Below are positions 1-7,868 of a DNA stretch of 62,994 nt, in pieces (within the stretch, counting starts at the first letter, position 1; each line of letters begins with the position of its first letter). The DNA is taken from the NCBI GenBank assembly GCA_023421075.1, contig JAEZUM010000071.1, forward strand, positions 1 through 62,994, in the 5' to 3' direction. The notes below the pieces were generated by a model, which was not told where the DNA came from, ran no database searches, and saw only the letters and a program-made list of their open reading frames with translations. This DNA is from Bacillota bacterium. Its GTDB lineage: Bacteria; Bacillota; Clostridia; Lachnospirales; Lachnospiraceae. The translations under genes were made by a program, and so were the position numbers.

Positions 1-53
1 ATTTCATATTATGGATATTGACTTTTTTGAGTTACTGATTAAAATAGAACTAT

Positions 54-124
54 GCGGATATAGTTCATTGGTAGAATGCGAGCTTCCCAAGCTTGAGAGG
101 CGGGTCCGATTCCCGTTATCCGCT
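54..124 (+). tRNA. tRNA-Gly (anticodon CCC), integration target
   Basis: A cloverleaf can be folded by eye: acceptor arms GCGGATA/TATCCGC, a D-arm with GG, an anticodon arm CGAGC-TTCCCAA-GCTTG giving anticodon CCC, and T-stem GCGGG/CCCGT. The 3' CCA is not encoded. The T-loop reads TCCGATT instead of TTCGATT, so the nearly universal U55 is replaced by C, whereas the att copies downstream (19187, 21536) carry the normal T there. The 3' half is the attachment site of the element on its right. Whether the tRNA is fully functional is uncertain because of the T-loop change. Confidence 0.93.
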
Positions 125-127
125 GTA
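107..127 (+). repeat. attL, direct repeat at the tRNA 3' end
   Basis: CGATTCCCGTTATCCGCT followed by GTA occurs here and again, identically, at 19187-19207. Eighteen of these bases recur at 21536-21553 and fifteen at 21709-21723 (with TT in place of CGATT). Tyrosine integrases of genomic islands typically recombine at tRNA 3' ends and regenerate the tRNA from the element copy, which fits this repeat plus the integrase at 8984. Confidence 0.88.
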
Positions 128-136
128 TAATCATTA

Positions 137-168
137 AGAGCATCAGCCCGAAAGCTGATGCTCTTTTT
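137..168 (+). terminator. Rho-independent terminator after tRNA-Gly
   Basis: Perfect 11-bp stem AGAGCATCAGC/GCTGATGCTCT with a 6-base loop and a following T-run. A decayed version of this hairpin and its flank recurs at 19381-19475, so it belongs to the left end of the integrated element rather than to the original chromosome. Confidence 0.9.
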
Positions 169-432
169 CATGTGTCATATGGGTAGGCGATAGTCACCAG
201 GACAGGTAATAGGAATACGATATTTCCTATGTTTATGTGATATAGAGTTTAATAGGTGATGATTTTTTGATCGTCAGGTATAGTCAAGTATATTCAAATA
301 GAATTAGCTCTAGACAACAAGTTAGGCGCCTTTAAGGAGACAAATCAGAAAGTTTGGAGCCGGATGGTAGCCAATGAAGTGTCTGTATGAGAGTGTTTAT
401 CAACAATTTATAAATATTGATTTGTAAAAATA
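169..432. other. Left end of the integrative element, no gene seen
   Basis: No open frame with a ribosome site is visible. The first part (to about 215) is similar to 19415-19475, including a shared CAGGACAGGT core, and so probably is the left attachment arm bound by the integrase and accessory factors. The rest is AT-rich upstream DNA of the nuclease operon. Confidence 0.5.
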
Positions 433-461
433 TGTACAATTTAATACAATTCTGCTATAAT
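433..461 (+). promoter_or_regulatory. Promoter of the nuclease operon
   Basis: TATAAT at 456-461 is preceded by TGC, an extended -10 element, with a weak -35 match (TGTACA, 433-438) at 17-base spacing. The start codon is at 493 behind an AGGAGA ribosome site. The extended -10 compensates for the poor -35. Confidence 0.6.
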
Positions 462-492
462 ATAACAAATGTACCAAGATTAGGAGAACATT

Positions 493-1818
493 ATGTCTGA
501 AATATTTAGTCAATTAAACGTATTTTGTGATAAACCATCAGATGTTTTATTATTTAATCATATCAAAAAATACTCTGAAGAGCTTTCAAAAATACCAAAT
601 AACCAAGTAGATGTATTACCGACACTACAGCAATTACAATCGGTTGCTCCTACTACTCTATGTTCGTTACTAGAAGGAGATAGGGCAGATTACTATATAT
701 GTTACCAAAACGAGCCTTTAATAATTATTGAAATGACTGAGCACGGGTATACAGGAGATATGTGTTTGCAACGATTTGCCCGAATTATGCGTTCTGCTGA
801 ATTACATATACCATTTATTTATTTTTCACCTATTTCCCGTTCTAGGTATGATGAACTAGACCAAATAAACCCATCTTTAAGAAATGTAAATTCAGATATG
901 TTTAGAGGTTTTGTTCGTCTCAGCGAAATATATGATACACCGGTTATTTCAATGGAATGGAAGACATCTGCCAACGGATTACCTATGATATTAGGTGTTG
1001 ATGACCCAAAAGTTACTGGTATACAAGAATTATTAGATTTACTTTCAAATTTGATACCTAATCATTTTCATGCATTGTATAGACATGAGTCTATACTAAA
1101 TGCCCCTGAGCTAAAGAATAGTATTGAAAACACCAAGAAACTGAGTTTAAATAATAATGTTAGACCTTCAGATGTTCGACACGAGCACTTACCATTCGAC
1201 AAAATAATATCAATAATCAAGAACCCTATTGAAGCTTTTACATTACTTGATCGTGAAGAGTATTTTTTTAAAGGGAAAATACATAAATTGCTTGGATTAA
1301 TGAGTATTGAAAACTCTAATATAAATCATGTTATAATGCCTGACAATAGTGTTATGACTATAGATAACTTTGTATTAGAATATCAAGATGTTTTATCAAA
1401 GAAAAATTGGTTATATTATTATTCTGGATACCAATGGAGAAGTGAACCAAATGTAGGTATTGTTACTAATATTGATATTGTAGCTTGCCGTGAAGCAAAA
1501 GGTCAAACTTTAAAAGATCGTTCACAGTTGCTATGTGTTCATTGGCCAAGAATATTTTGGAACCGTAATTCTAAGACCCGATTGCATTTACTATCAAGTT
1601 TACAAGATAATATAAGTGATCCTTACCTTAATGATCTGGTTTGTGAAAAAGTTAAATATTCAGATAAAATACCTTCACCAGAACTACTTATTAGTAATGA
1701 TAAAGCATTTGGCACTTGGAGTAATAGCACAACTGTAGCAAGAATTTACAGGAATGTGTGTGATATAATTATTTTAAATGACGTAGTAATAGTGGGTAAT
1801 AATTGGAGAAACATATGA
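493..1818 (+). CDS. Putative restriction endonuclease, large subunit
   Basis: A 441-residue protein that I do not recognise as a named enzyme. Residues 61-100 resemble a PD-(D/E)xK-type nuclease core: GDRADYY with D63 or D66, a hydrophobic strand LIIIEMTEH with E80, then a helix with a QRF motif. The usual lysine is replaced by threonine, which some restriction enzymes tolerate. It overlaps the next gene by ATGA at 1815-1818, so the two are translationally coupled, and it converges with two DNA methyltransferases. The context makes a restriction role likely. Catalytic activity and recognition site cannot be read from the sequence. Confidence 0.6.
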   Translation: MSEIFSQLNVFCDKPSDVLLFNHIKKYSEELSKIPNNQVDVLPTLQQLQSVAPTTLCSLLEGDRADYYICYQNEPLIIIEMTEHGYTGDMCLQRFARIMRSAELHIPFIYFSPISRSRYDELDQINPSLRNVNSDMFRGFVRLSEIYDTPVISMEWKTSANGLPMILGVDDPKVTGIQELLDLLSNLIPNHFHALYRHESILNAPELKNSIENTKKLSLNNNVRPSDVRHEHLPFDKIISIIKNPIEAFTLLDREEYFFKGKIHKLLGLMSIENSNINHVIMPDNSVMTIDNFVLEYQDVLSKKNWLYYYSGYQWRSEPNVGIVTNIDIVACREAKGQTLKDRSQLLCVHWPRIFWNRNSKTRLHLLSSLQDNISDPYLNDLVCEKVKYSDKIPSPELLISNDKAFGTWSNSTTVARIYRNVCDIIILNDVVIVGNNWRNI

Positions 1819-2294
1819 AAATCCAATTAACTCAAGAAACAATTGCTTCCCAAAGACTTTATAGCTTTTTTTATAACTCCAAAAATGCAAAAGTTCATTC
1901 ATGGCATCCACCAGATAGTAAAGCTTATTTTACAAGATTACTTCAAATACCATATAATGGTCGACGTTCACATGTAGACCTTATTGTACAAATCGGTACA
2001 ATTCTTTACCTTATAGAGGTAAAAAATTGTACCACTAATAGTCAGGACGACTTAGTAAAATTAAGTAAAATCAAGAATAACTTTTCAATACAGCAATTAA
2101 TAAAGTTGTTTTCTTCTCAAGGTACAAATTTTGAAATACACCCAACGGAAGTTCAGATAGTTATAGCATCATATATCCCATATGATGATTTTAGTAACGA
2201 AAATCATCATACAGCAATAATTACTGCAAATGAAAACATTATTAAGGGTGAAAATTATTTAGGGCAACAAATTATAGACTCGGTATTAATATAA
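1815..2294 (+). CDS. PD-(D/E)xK nuclease-like protein
   Basis: A 159-residue protein. The ATG at 1815 is chosen because GGAG lies six bases upstream and it gives an ATGA overlap with the preceding gene; a TTG at 1803 is in frame but unsupported. Residues 53-71 contain D55, a strand, then E68-V-K70, the classical D-Xn-ExK nuclease signature. With the 441-residue neighbour it may form a two-subunit restriction enzyme, or act as the cleaving subunit while the larger one recognises DNA. Its 3' end lies 20 bases from the convergent methyltransferase gene, and no clear terminator separates them. Confidence 0.65.
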   Translation: MKIQLTQETIASQRLYSFFYNSKNAKVHSWHPPDSKAYFTRLLQIPYNGRRSHVDLIVQIGTILYLIEVKNCTTNSQDDLVKLSKIKNNFSIQQLIKLFSSQGTNFEIHPTEVQIVIASYIPYDDFSNENHHTAIITANENIIKGENYLGQQIIDSVLI

Positions 2295-2314
2295 ACAATA
2301 CAGAGTCTATAGAT

Positions 2315-3454
2315 TTATTTAGTGAAAACTAAAACATGATCTTCATTTGTTTTGATATTCGGATTTGCAGAACGATGATATGACGCTTGTGTGAATGAAA
2401 CCGGTCTAATTAAATGAGCATATTTAATTAATCCTACTTCTTGAGCTGCCTTTAATAAATTCTCTACAACTGGCAACTGTTCTTCTCTTAACTTACTATC
2501 ACTAACAACTACACATATTTTACCGGAAGGTTTGATCAATCTATACATTTCTTCAAACACCGATTTCATATCCTTAATATATTCATTTAGTAATTCGCGC
2601 TGTGTTGTTTTAAAACCATCTTCTATTTCTATTTTTGAAATATCACTTCTATTAAAGTTAAGCCATTCTAATTCGAATCTTAAAACATCCGATGAATATT
2701 TATATAATGCAAAGTATGGCGGATGATTTAGTATAAATTCAAAACTGTCATTCATTAATCCGGTATTTCTAGCATCTGCAATTTTAACACTATAAAACTG
2801 CTTACTAATGGGTAATTCTGATATTAATATAGCATTCATTTCGAATTTTTTTAACATTTGCTCATACGGATTCAACTTATTCTCTTCTGCACATCTAAAT
2901 ATTCTTCCCGTTTTAGGTGATGCATTTGAAACTTTTCTAATTATGGAAGCATACGTTACATTTAAGAAGTTATCAATATCTTTCAATTGCTCATTTAATA
3001 AAGTTTTATCATATTTTATATAACATTGATTATCAATGAAATATTTTATTGCTGATAATGCTTTTTGAATATCTGAAGTAAACCAATAATCTATATTCCT
3101 AGTTTTCGGTCTATAATAATTTTCCTCAAGGTTAGTTATATTTTCAATATATTTTAGGTATGTACATTTTACTCTATCTAAAACATCAAAACGTATTTTT
3201 GTTGTCTTCACTTGTGTAATCATTGCACTTAAAGGATTAACATCAATTCCTGTAGATGAATTACTTCTTAAATACGCCTCAACACTTGTTGTACCTGAGC
3301 CACACATTAAATCTAAAATCTTATCACCATCCTTAACATATAAATCCATTAGTTTACTAACTAAAGTTGGTGGCAATTTCCCAAAATATCTAAAAATAGA
3401 ATGCGTTGAATAAGCTTGCATCTTATTACTATCATTAAATTCTAATACTTCCAT
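2315..3454 (-). CDS. DNA methyltransferase (HPPY type), second of pair
   Basis: A 379-residue SAM-dependent methyltransferase. Motif I is DLMCGSG (48-54), followed by GIDVNP, and the catalytic motif IV is NHPPY (243-247), typical of amino-methyltransferases that make N6-methyladenine or N4-methylcytosine. It shares an N-terminal block (HSIFRYFGKLPP) with the upstream methyltransferase (HGIYRFIGKFPP), so the two are paralogues. Its AAGGAG ribosome site lies in the last codons of the upstream gene, three bases apart. Two methyltransferases in one system usually protect the two strands of an asymmetric site; that is an inference here. Confidence 0.85.
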   Translation of the reverse strand: MEVLEFNDSNKMQAYSTHSIFRYFGKLPPTLVSKLMDLYVKDGDKILDLMCGSGTTSVEAYLRSNSSTGIDVNPLSAMITQVKTTKIRFDVLDRVKCTYLKYIENITNLEENYYRPKTRNIDYWFTSDIQKALSAIKYFIDNQCYIKYDKTLLNEQLKDIDNFLNVTYASIIRKVSNASPKTGRIFRCAEENKLNPYEQMLKKFEMNAILISELPISKQFYSVKIADARNTGLMNDSFEFILNHPPYFALYKYSSDVLRFELEWLNFNRSDISKIEIEDGFKTTQRELLNEYIKDMKSVFEEMYRLIKPSGKICVVVSDSKLREEQLPVVENLLKAAQEVGLIKYAHLIRPVSFTQASYHRSANPNIKTNEDHVLVFTK

Positions 3455-3457
3455 TTC

Positions 3458-4654
3458 TTACTCCTTCTTCATGATTACAATATCATGGGATTTCATTTTA
3501 TGGGATAAAGTTAAGCCTGTATTATTATTTATTTTATGTATTATATGTTTTTCAATATTAAATCCTATATCTTTAGCGAATTCTTTTGTAATAGCTCCTA
3601 TTGGTATTCTAACAAAATCAACTTGACCATCACCATTTTCTATAGCACATACTCCTCCTGGCTTTAACACCCTATATGCCTCCTTAAGGATATTGTGCCA
3701 ACCTACAAGATATTTCCTAAGACCATCCGGTACACTAGAATAGCTTCCTCTTGCTTTTAATTCTTTATTCCAGATGTTTTTACGGTTGACTCCTAGAAAA
3801 GCTAGCTGAAGTTGTGTAGATTCTGAAAATGCTGTATTACTCAAATATGGAGGATGTATTATTACCACATCCACCGATTCATCAGGTATATTCAATTCTC
3901 TTGCATCACAAGTGTTAATCTCTACAGAATTTCCTACCCAAATACTTTTAGATTCTTCTTCAGCCTGCATCATAGCATCTAATTGTTTTGAATAAGCGGT
4001 AAATACATCCTGTACCTTTTTATCTTCATCTATTGTAACATTAATTTTTTTTACATTTGCATAAGATATTTTTCTTAATATTGCTAATAATGCTACCAAA
4101 AAGAAGGAATGATAGTCTTCTTCTAAATCTTTCATCCATTCCAATAATACTATACATTTCCTTTTTGCATCATCTGAAAAATATTTTGAACTATCTCCTA
4201 GATCGAATTTCTTAATATCCTTTTCAGATATTTTCATACTTGATTCACTAAAGTTCCAGTTCACTATTTTTTCATTTAACTCAAAAACCAATTGTTTTAA
4301 TTTATCTAAATCATATGCAGTGGTGACCACATTACTAACTAATAACGACACAGGATTTATATCCATTCCAATAACATTACATCCAGCAATAATACCTTCA
4401 ACAAGAGATGTTCCACTTCCACACATTGGATCTAGTATGGTCATTCCTGGTTTCGTATATCGTTTAAATATTTCTCTTGGTATTTGAGGTGGGAATTTAC
4501 CGATAAATCTATAAATACCATGTGTATAATACTGTGTATTCGCTTTAGTTGGTATCTCCCAAACTTCATCATAACAATCATATCCATTTTCAATTATTAG
4601 ATCCGGACCAGCTTCCCTCGTATTAATCTCATTAATGTCTACTTTATTTTTCAT
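3458..4654 (-). CDS. DNA methyltransferase (HPPY type), first of pair
   Basis: A 398-residue methyltransferase with motif I DPMCGSG (76-82), GMDINP (97-102) and catalytic HPPY (267-270). The order motif I then motif IV, with a 180-residue insertion between, may place the target-recognition region inside the insertion. It is transcribed after the HTH controller (4742-5206) and before the 379-residue paralogue. An AAGGAG site precedes the ATG by nine bases. Expression before the nuclease would be expected, since the host DNA must be protected first. Confidence 0.85.
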   Translation of the reverse strand: MKNKVDINEINTREAGPDLIIENGYDCYDEVWEIPTKANTQYYTHGIYRFIGKFPPQIPREIFKRYTKPGMTILDPMCGSGTSLVEGIIAGCNVIGMDINPVSLLVSNVVTTAYDLDKLKQLVFELNEKIVNWNFSESSMKISEKDIKKFDLGDSSKYFSDDAKRKCIVLLEWMKDLEEDYHSFFLVALLAILRKISYANVKKINVTIDEDKKVQDVFTAYSKQLDAMMQAEEESKSIWVGNSVEINTCDARELNIPDESVDVVIIHPPYLSNTAFSESTQLQLAFLGVNRKNIWNKELKARGSYSSVPDGLRKYLVGWHNILKEAYRVLKPGGVCAIENGDGQVDFVRIPIGAITKEFAKDIGFNIEKHIIHKINNNTGLTLSHKMKSHDIVIMKKE

Positions 4655-4741
4655 CTAAAATTACTCCTTCGTTACGTATACTTATTTAAATTAAGGTGTT
4701 TAGAATTCGTTTTAATACTATACAAAACTTTTTCTATACGA

Positions 4742-5206
4742 TTAGTCTAAATTCACCGGATTATATCCTTTCCTCAATGCACTATCTCTACGATATACAA
4801 CATTAGTCATGGAACAATTTAATTCATTAGCAGTCTCCCGTAATGACATACTTCGATTATAAACACAATCTACAACCTTTAATTCTGCATCAGATAACTC
4901 TGCTTTGTCAATAGGAAGATAACCGTGTTTTACTAACCAGTTATAATACTTTTTAACAGCATTGATACTAACAGAAAGCTTCCGAGCTATTGCTGAATGA
5001 GTTTCTCCTGACAAATATAAATTTAATGCAATCGCATAATTCTGATTATCCGGTAATGGATTCTTAGTCTTATTTTCAACAATATATGTACTATTTTCCT
5101 CAAGAAATAACTCTTTATTTCCATCTACTATCCTAGAAAAAATACGTAATTCTGCTTCTCTTAACTCTTCGGCAATTACTTTCTCTAAATAATCATATTC
5201 CATCAT
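4742..5206 (-). CDS. Double helix-turn-helix regulator of the R-M locus
   Basis: A 154-residue protein with two HTH-like segments: SHSAIARKLSVS-like (about 70-90, Hin/sigma-70 region 4 style) and LRETANELNCSMTNV (about 122-136). It heads the methyltransferase operon. Its promoter carries two tandem 14-base repeats over the -10 box, the arrangement expected for an autoregulating restriction controller protein. It is larger than classical C proteins (about 80-100 residues) and not an obvious Xre type. Two adjacent ATGs (5206, 5203) follow AGGAGG and either could be the start. Confidence 0.7.
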   Translation of the reverse strand: MMEYDYLEKVIAEELREAELRIFSRIVDGNKELFLEENSTYIVENKTKNPLPDNQNYAIALNLYLSGETHSAIARKLSVSINAVKKYYNWLVKHGYLPIDKAELSDAELKVVDCVYNRSMSLRETANELNCSMTNVVYRRDSALRKGYNPVNLD

Positions 5207-5231
5207 TTAATCCTCCTTAGCAAATCTCCTA

Positions 5232-5275
5232 TAATTTAACACTTATATTTTAACACTTACTAATGTAATTGTCAA
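5232..5275 (-). promoter_or_regulatory. Promoter with tandem 14-bp operator, R-M controller
   Basis: On the minus strand, TTGACA (5270-5275) and TAAAAT (5247-5252) are spaced by 17 bases. Two adjacent 14-mers, TAAGTGTTAAAATA (5246-5259) and TAAGTGTTAAATTA (5232-5245), differ at one position. The first covers the -10 box and the second the start region, so a bound regulator would block transcription. Confidence 0.72.
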
Positions 5276-5320
5276 ACCTTTTCACAATCAACAATAATAT
5301 CTAAAAAACTAATATCTCAT

Positions 5321-5346
5321 AAAAAAAGAATGCTTGCTCAGCATCC
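5321..5346 (-). terminator. Terminator after the small-peptide cluster
   Basis: Read on the minus strand, a short stem GGATGCT/AGCATTC (one G-T pair) is followed by seven T. It ends the long leftward operon that includes the tiny genes at 5357-5720. Confidence 0.7.
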
Positions 5347-5356
5347 TTTTTCTCAA

Positions 5357-5503
5357 CTATTTCTTTGAACTCTTTGGCATTGCTGTTGTCTGATTGGTCC
5401 GAGAGGCACAATACAGCCCTGCACCTAATCCAATTCCGGTAATGACCGATTCAGCAATAGCAGCCGATCCCGATAACACAATTCCTAATAACGGCAAAAA
5501 CAT
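5357..5503 (-). CDS. Small hydrophobic peptide, 48 aa
   Basis: The peptide begins MFLPLLGIVLSGSAA and ends AMPKSSKK. It has one glycine-rich hydrophobic stretch of about 30 residues followed by a basic tail, which suggests a single membrane helix. AAGGAGGAG precedes the ATG by six bases. It is the last gene before the terminator and follows a 22-residue hydrophobic peptide. I do not recognise it; a holin-like, toxin or conjugation-accessory role is possible. Confidence 0.6.
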   Translation of the reverse strand: MFLPLLGIVLSGSAAIAESVITGIGLGAGLYCASRTNQTTAMPKSSKK

Positions 5504-5517
5504 TATAGTTCTCCTCC

Positions 5518-5586
5518 TTAATCTTCAATAATTAGTAATGTAATCAATGTCAACGCAGTAGCTCCAGCAACATATTCCCAAAGCAT
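5518..5586 (-). CDS. Tiny hydrophobic peptide, 22 aa
   Basis: The sequence starts MLWEYVAGATALTLITLL and ends IIED: one short membrane helix with acidic ends. It is preceded by a strong GGAGGGAGGTGA site. Its stop lies just before the ribosome site of the next peptide gene, so the two are likely co-translated. Single-helix peptides of this size are known among bacterial regulatory peptides and type I toxins, but no specific family is recognised. Confidence 0.5.
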   Translation of the reverse strand: MLWEYVAGATALTLITLLIIED

Positions 5587-5612
5587 ATAGTCACCTCCCT
5601 CCAAGTTAATCT

Positions 5613-5720
5613 TTATAAAAAGAATCCTGCATGGTTAAGCATAATTCTTTTATGTATTTGCAATAAGCGCTTCATTTCCCTTCTGGTTTTATATACATCA
5701 ATTATTTGAGCTATCCTCAT
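5613..5720 (-). CDS. Small basic peptide, 35 aa
   Basis: It begins MRIAQIIDVYKTRREMKR and is rich in Arg and Lys, predicted helical. The ATG follows an AAGGA about 11 bases upstream, which overlaps the stop region of the DUF960 gene. The evidence for translation is only the ribosome site and position in the operon. Confidence 0.4.
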   Translation of the reverse strand: MRIAQIIDVYKTRREMKRLLQIHKRIMLNHAGFFL

Positions 5721-5735
5721 ATCGTTATCATTCCT

Positions 5736-6065
5736 TCAATATTCATCTGCCCATAAAATGGTTACAACACTTCCATCATCAATAACGAAGATGGTTCCTT
5801 CCACCGGGAGGGAACCATCTCTTAAGAAGTATGTATTTTCATATTCAGGTACTTCTTGAGAATGTGTGATTTTTGTTACTCTCTTTCCTGGTACATCCGG
5901 ATCACAGATATTCTGGACTTTAAACACTTGCAGATAGTCCATTTTTTCATCTAGGTTCACCCTTTTCTCGATACAATTCCAGAGAAATATCTGTAACATC
6001 ATCGGAAGCTTTTGGGCAATTCCTTTGGTTGCATACCTTTCCTTTCCTACAAATAGCTTTTCCAT
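5736..6065 (-). CDS. DUF960-like protein
   Basis: A 109-residue protein with the features of the Firmicutes DUF960 family: RYATKGIAQKLPMMLQIFLW near the N-terminus, then DYLQVF and HSQEVPEY. The family is common in phages and integrative elements of Gram-positive bacteria and has no known function. The start at 6065 is preferred over a GTG at 6074 because GAGGTG precedes it with proper spacing. It lies ten bases after the 125-residue gene, in one operon. Confidence 0.65.
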   Translation of the reverse strand: MEKLFVGKERYATKGIAQKLPMMLQIFLWNCIEKRVNLDEKMDYLQVFKVQNICDPDVPGKRVTKITHSQEVPEYENTYFLRDGSLPVEGTIFVIDDGSVVTILWADEY

Positions 6066-6075
6066 TATAAGCACC

Positions 6076-6453
6076 TCACTGTTCCGGGTATACGATTACA
6101 ATCCCAAAGTCTGAAGATAGCAGAAACGTCTGCTGCCTAAACTTTATTTTGCCGGATACAGCAATCTCTTCGTCAATCTCTGCATATGCTACTTTGAGAC
6201 AATAATGATTCAAGATCTTATCATAGAACATTTCCGTATCCTGCACTGTCGGAAGGAACATTAGGAAACCACCTAGGTCACTTTCTGGATGGCGTGATTC
6301 CCCGTAATAATCATCAAATATACTGACTGTTTCACGGATAGCTCCCATAACCTTTTCCTTACCCTCAGCCGGTATATCATTCGTCAATTTGCCTTTAGAA
6401 ATACTTGCCTCAAGACAGTCCACATCAAATATATTTACTATTTTGTGATACAT
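6076..6453 (-). CDS. Hypothetical protein, 125 aa
   Basis: A soluble acidic protein with no motif I recognise. It overlaps the upstream gene by 29 bases, which indicates coupled translation, and is followed after ten bases by the DUF960 gene. An AAGGGGAAGG stretch lies upstream of the ATG. It is part of the conserved-looking accessory operon RadC to DUF960. Confidence 0.6.
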   Translation of the reverse strand: MYHKIVNIFDVDCLEASISKGKLTNDIPAEGKEKVMGAIRETVSIFDDYYGESRHPESDLGGFLMFLPTVQDTEMFYDKILNHYCLKVAYAEIDEEIAVSGKIKFRQQTFLLSSDFGIVIVYPEQ

Positions 6454-7087
6454 CCTTTGCCTTCCCCTTTCTGATGTCTTTGATTTCAGTAACCGATTTT
6501 CTTACCGGTTCTTCCATTAGTTCCCTCGGAACAATATATTCCTCCAGTTCCCATGCCGTATTCCCATATCTGATTTTTAAGAACAACGGATGGATAGCCC
6601 TTTCATTTTTCATATCTAATCCATCTACTGTGAACTGCTGCGGTTTGATCTCCGGTAGATACTTCGTCATTAGATTTATAATCATTCGTTTCGTTTGATT
6701 GGCAACCGCACATGCTGACATAGAGCATCCCCATGCAAATATCCAGATAAACTCGGAGGAAGCCTTCTCTTTCATTACTCCCTCAATGTACTTTAAGTTC
6801 TCCTGATCAAGTTTAATTGACCGGGTAGACATTCTGGCTGAGCATACCTTAGAAAACAGATTGATTATTCTCACTGTTCCGACACCTATGTCTTCCATGT
6901 GGTCTACAATGCTCTGAGTCGTACTATCACAATGGTTAATGGTCGCAGCTGATATACTGGGATACAGCATTATTACCACTGCCACTTTTGACTTGTCTCC
7001 ACCGGTTTCCTTCCTAACTTCGTACGTATGACTGTCATCTTCGGAAGCAAGCAAGGTTGTTATTATGGTACTCTTTGTAGTTTTCAT
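6425..7087 (-). CDS. DUF1643-like protein
   Basis: A 220-residue protein. The ATG at 7087 is chosen because AGGAGG precedes it; an upstream ATG at 7123 is unsupported. The core, VVIMLYPSISAAT then VRIINLFSKVCS and FIWIFAWG, matches the pattern of DUF1643 (ML-PS-A, NLF and a WG strand), a family of unknown function frequent on mobile elements. Assignment is by motif pattern only. It follows the Cys-rich 53-residue gene after 80 bases that include an 8-bp palindrome at 7124-7143. Confidence 0.5.
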   Translation of the reverse strand: MKTTKSTIITTLLASEDDSHTYEVRKETGGDKSKVAVVIMLYPSISAATINHCDSTTQSIVDHMEDIGVGTVRIINLFSKVCSARMSTRSIKLDQENLKYIEGVMKEKASSEFIWIFAWGCSMSACAVANQTKRMIINLMTKYLPEIKPQQFTVDGLDMKNERAIHPLFLKIRYGNTAWELEEYIVPRELMEEPVRKSVTEIKDIRKGKAKDVSQNSKYI

Positions 7088-7123
7088 TTCGATCCTCCTA
7101 TTCTTAGGCATAAAAATAGACAC

Positions 7124-7143
7124 TTATCAATATCAATTGATAA
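7124..7143. promoter_or_regulatory. Palindrome upstream of the DUF1643-like gene
   Basis: TTATCAAT-ATCA-ATTGATAA is a perfect 8-bp inverted repeat in the gap between two genes. It may be an operator or a small mRNA hairpin; no promoter hexamers are convincing around it. Confidence 0.3.
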
Positions 7144-7167
7144 CTGCCAATGTATATTAACTTATAT

Positions 7168-7329
7168 TTAATCTCTCAAAATTGGTTCTTCATATATGCA
7201 TCGAAGGTTTCTCCTAAATACCTTGTTTAGAAAAATAATTGGCTTACTGATCTCATAACAACAGTATGGACAATCTCCTCTTAGCATACAGATATGATTC
7301 TTATTATAAATGCACCTTCTTATAAACAT
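7168..7329 (-). CDS. Cys-rich small protein, 53 aa
   Basis: It starts MFIRRCIYNKNHIC and contains CPYCC, six cysteines in total, with many Arg and Lys. This suggests a small zinc-binding, possibly nucleic-acid-binding protein. The ribosome site AAGGAGGAA lies inside the last codons of the RadC-like gene, whose stop is two bases before this ATG, so the two are tightly coupled. No family recognised. Confidence 0.6.
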   Translation of the reverse strand: MFIRRCIYNKNHICMLRGDCPYCCYEISKPIIFLNKVFRRNLRCIYEEPILRD

Positions 7330-7330
7330 T

Positions 7331-7864
7331 CTAAAGAATTCCTCCTTCTTTCATAGAAAAATAGGTTGATTTGCCAATGATGATATGATCAGTCAACTGT
7401 ATTCCCATAAGATTACCACAGTCACGAACACGACGCGTCACATTCTCGTCTTCTCTACTTGGCGATGGATCTCCACTGACATGATTATGAAACAACATGA
7501 TAGAATTAGCTCCCGATAGTATCGCAAAGGAAAATAACCTTCCCGGATCAACTATTGCGGTTGAGAGTCCTCCTATTGAAAGCAGTGTTGCCGCTAGAGG
7601 TTCCATTTTTGATGAGAATGTTATTACATAAAGGTATTCACGGTCATAATAAGATTTAAACAATGCTCTGCCGAGTAATACTGCTTTATCCACATTTGTG
7701 GCATATTGAAGTGTATAACTTTTTAGTTTTTTTCGATGTAATCTCGTTTCTACTAGAGAGATACTTTCCCTATCCTTATCGCAAGATAAAGTTTCTAGAG
7801 CATCAGAGAAACATTTTATTCCCCTGCCAACTATAATTCGAGTGTCTTTCTCGTCCCTTACCAT
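7331..7864 (-). CDS. RadC-like JAB domain protein
   Basis: A 177-residue RadC/MPN-type protein. HNHVSGDPSPSRED carries the JAMM metal-binding pattern (H-x-H...S...D), and SIGGLSTAIVDPGRLF and VGKSTYFSM fit the family core. The N-terminal helix-hairpin-helix part of chromosomal RadC is absent, as is common for RadC copies on mobile elements. The ATG at 7864 has GGGGTG upstream and lies four bases after the stop of the preceding gene. The role is unknown; DNA repair is not demonstrated for the family. Confidence 0.85.
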   Translation of the reverse strand: MVRDEKDTRIIVGRGIKCFSDALETLSCDKDRESISLVETRLHRKKLKSYTLQYATNVDKAVLLGRALFKSYYDREYLYVITFSSKMEPLAATLLSIGGLSTAIVDPGRLFSFAILSGANSIMLFHNHVSGDPSPSREDENVTRRVRDCGNLMGIQLTDHIIIGKSTYFSMKEGGIL

Positions 7865-7868
7865 TATT

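Noticed and set aside
2532..3023. Two plus-strand open frames inside the methyltransferase gene
   Set aside because: They are antisense to a clear methyltransferase with motifs I and IV, have no ribosome site, and their composition follows the other strand.
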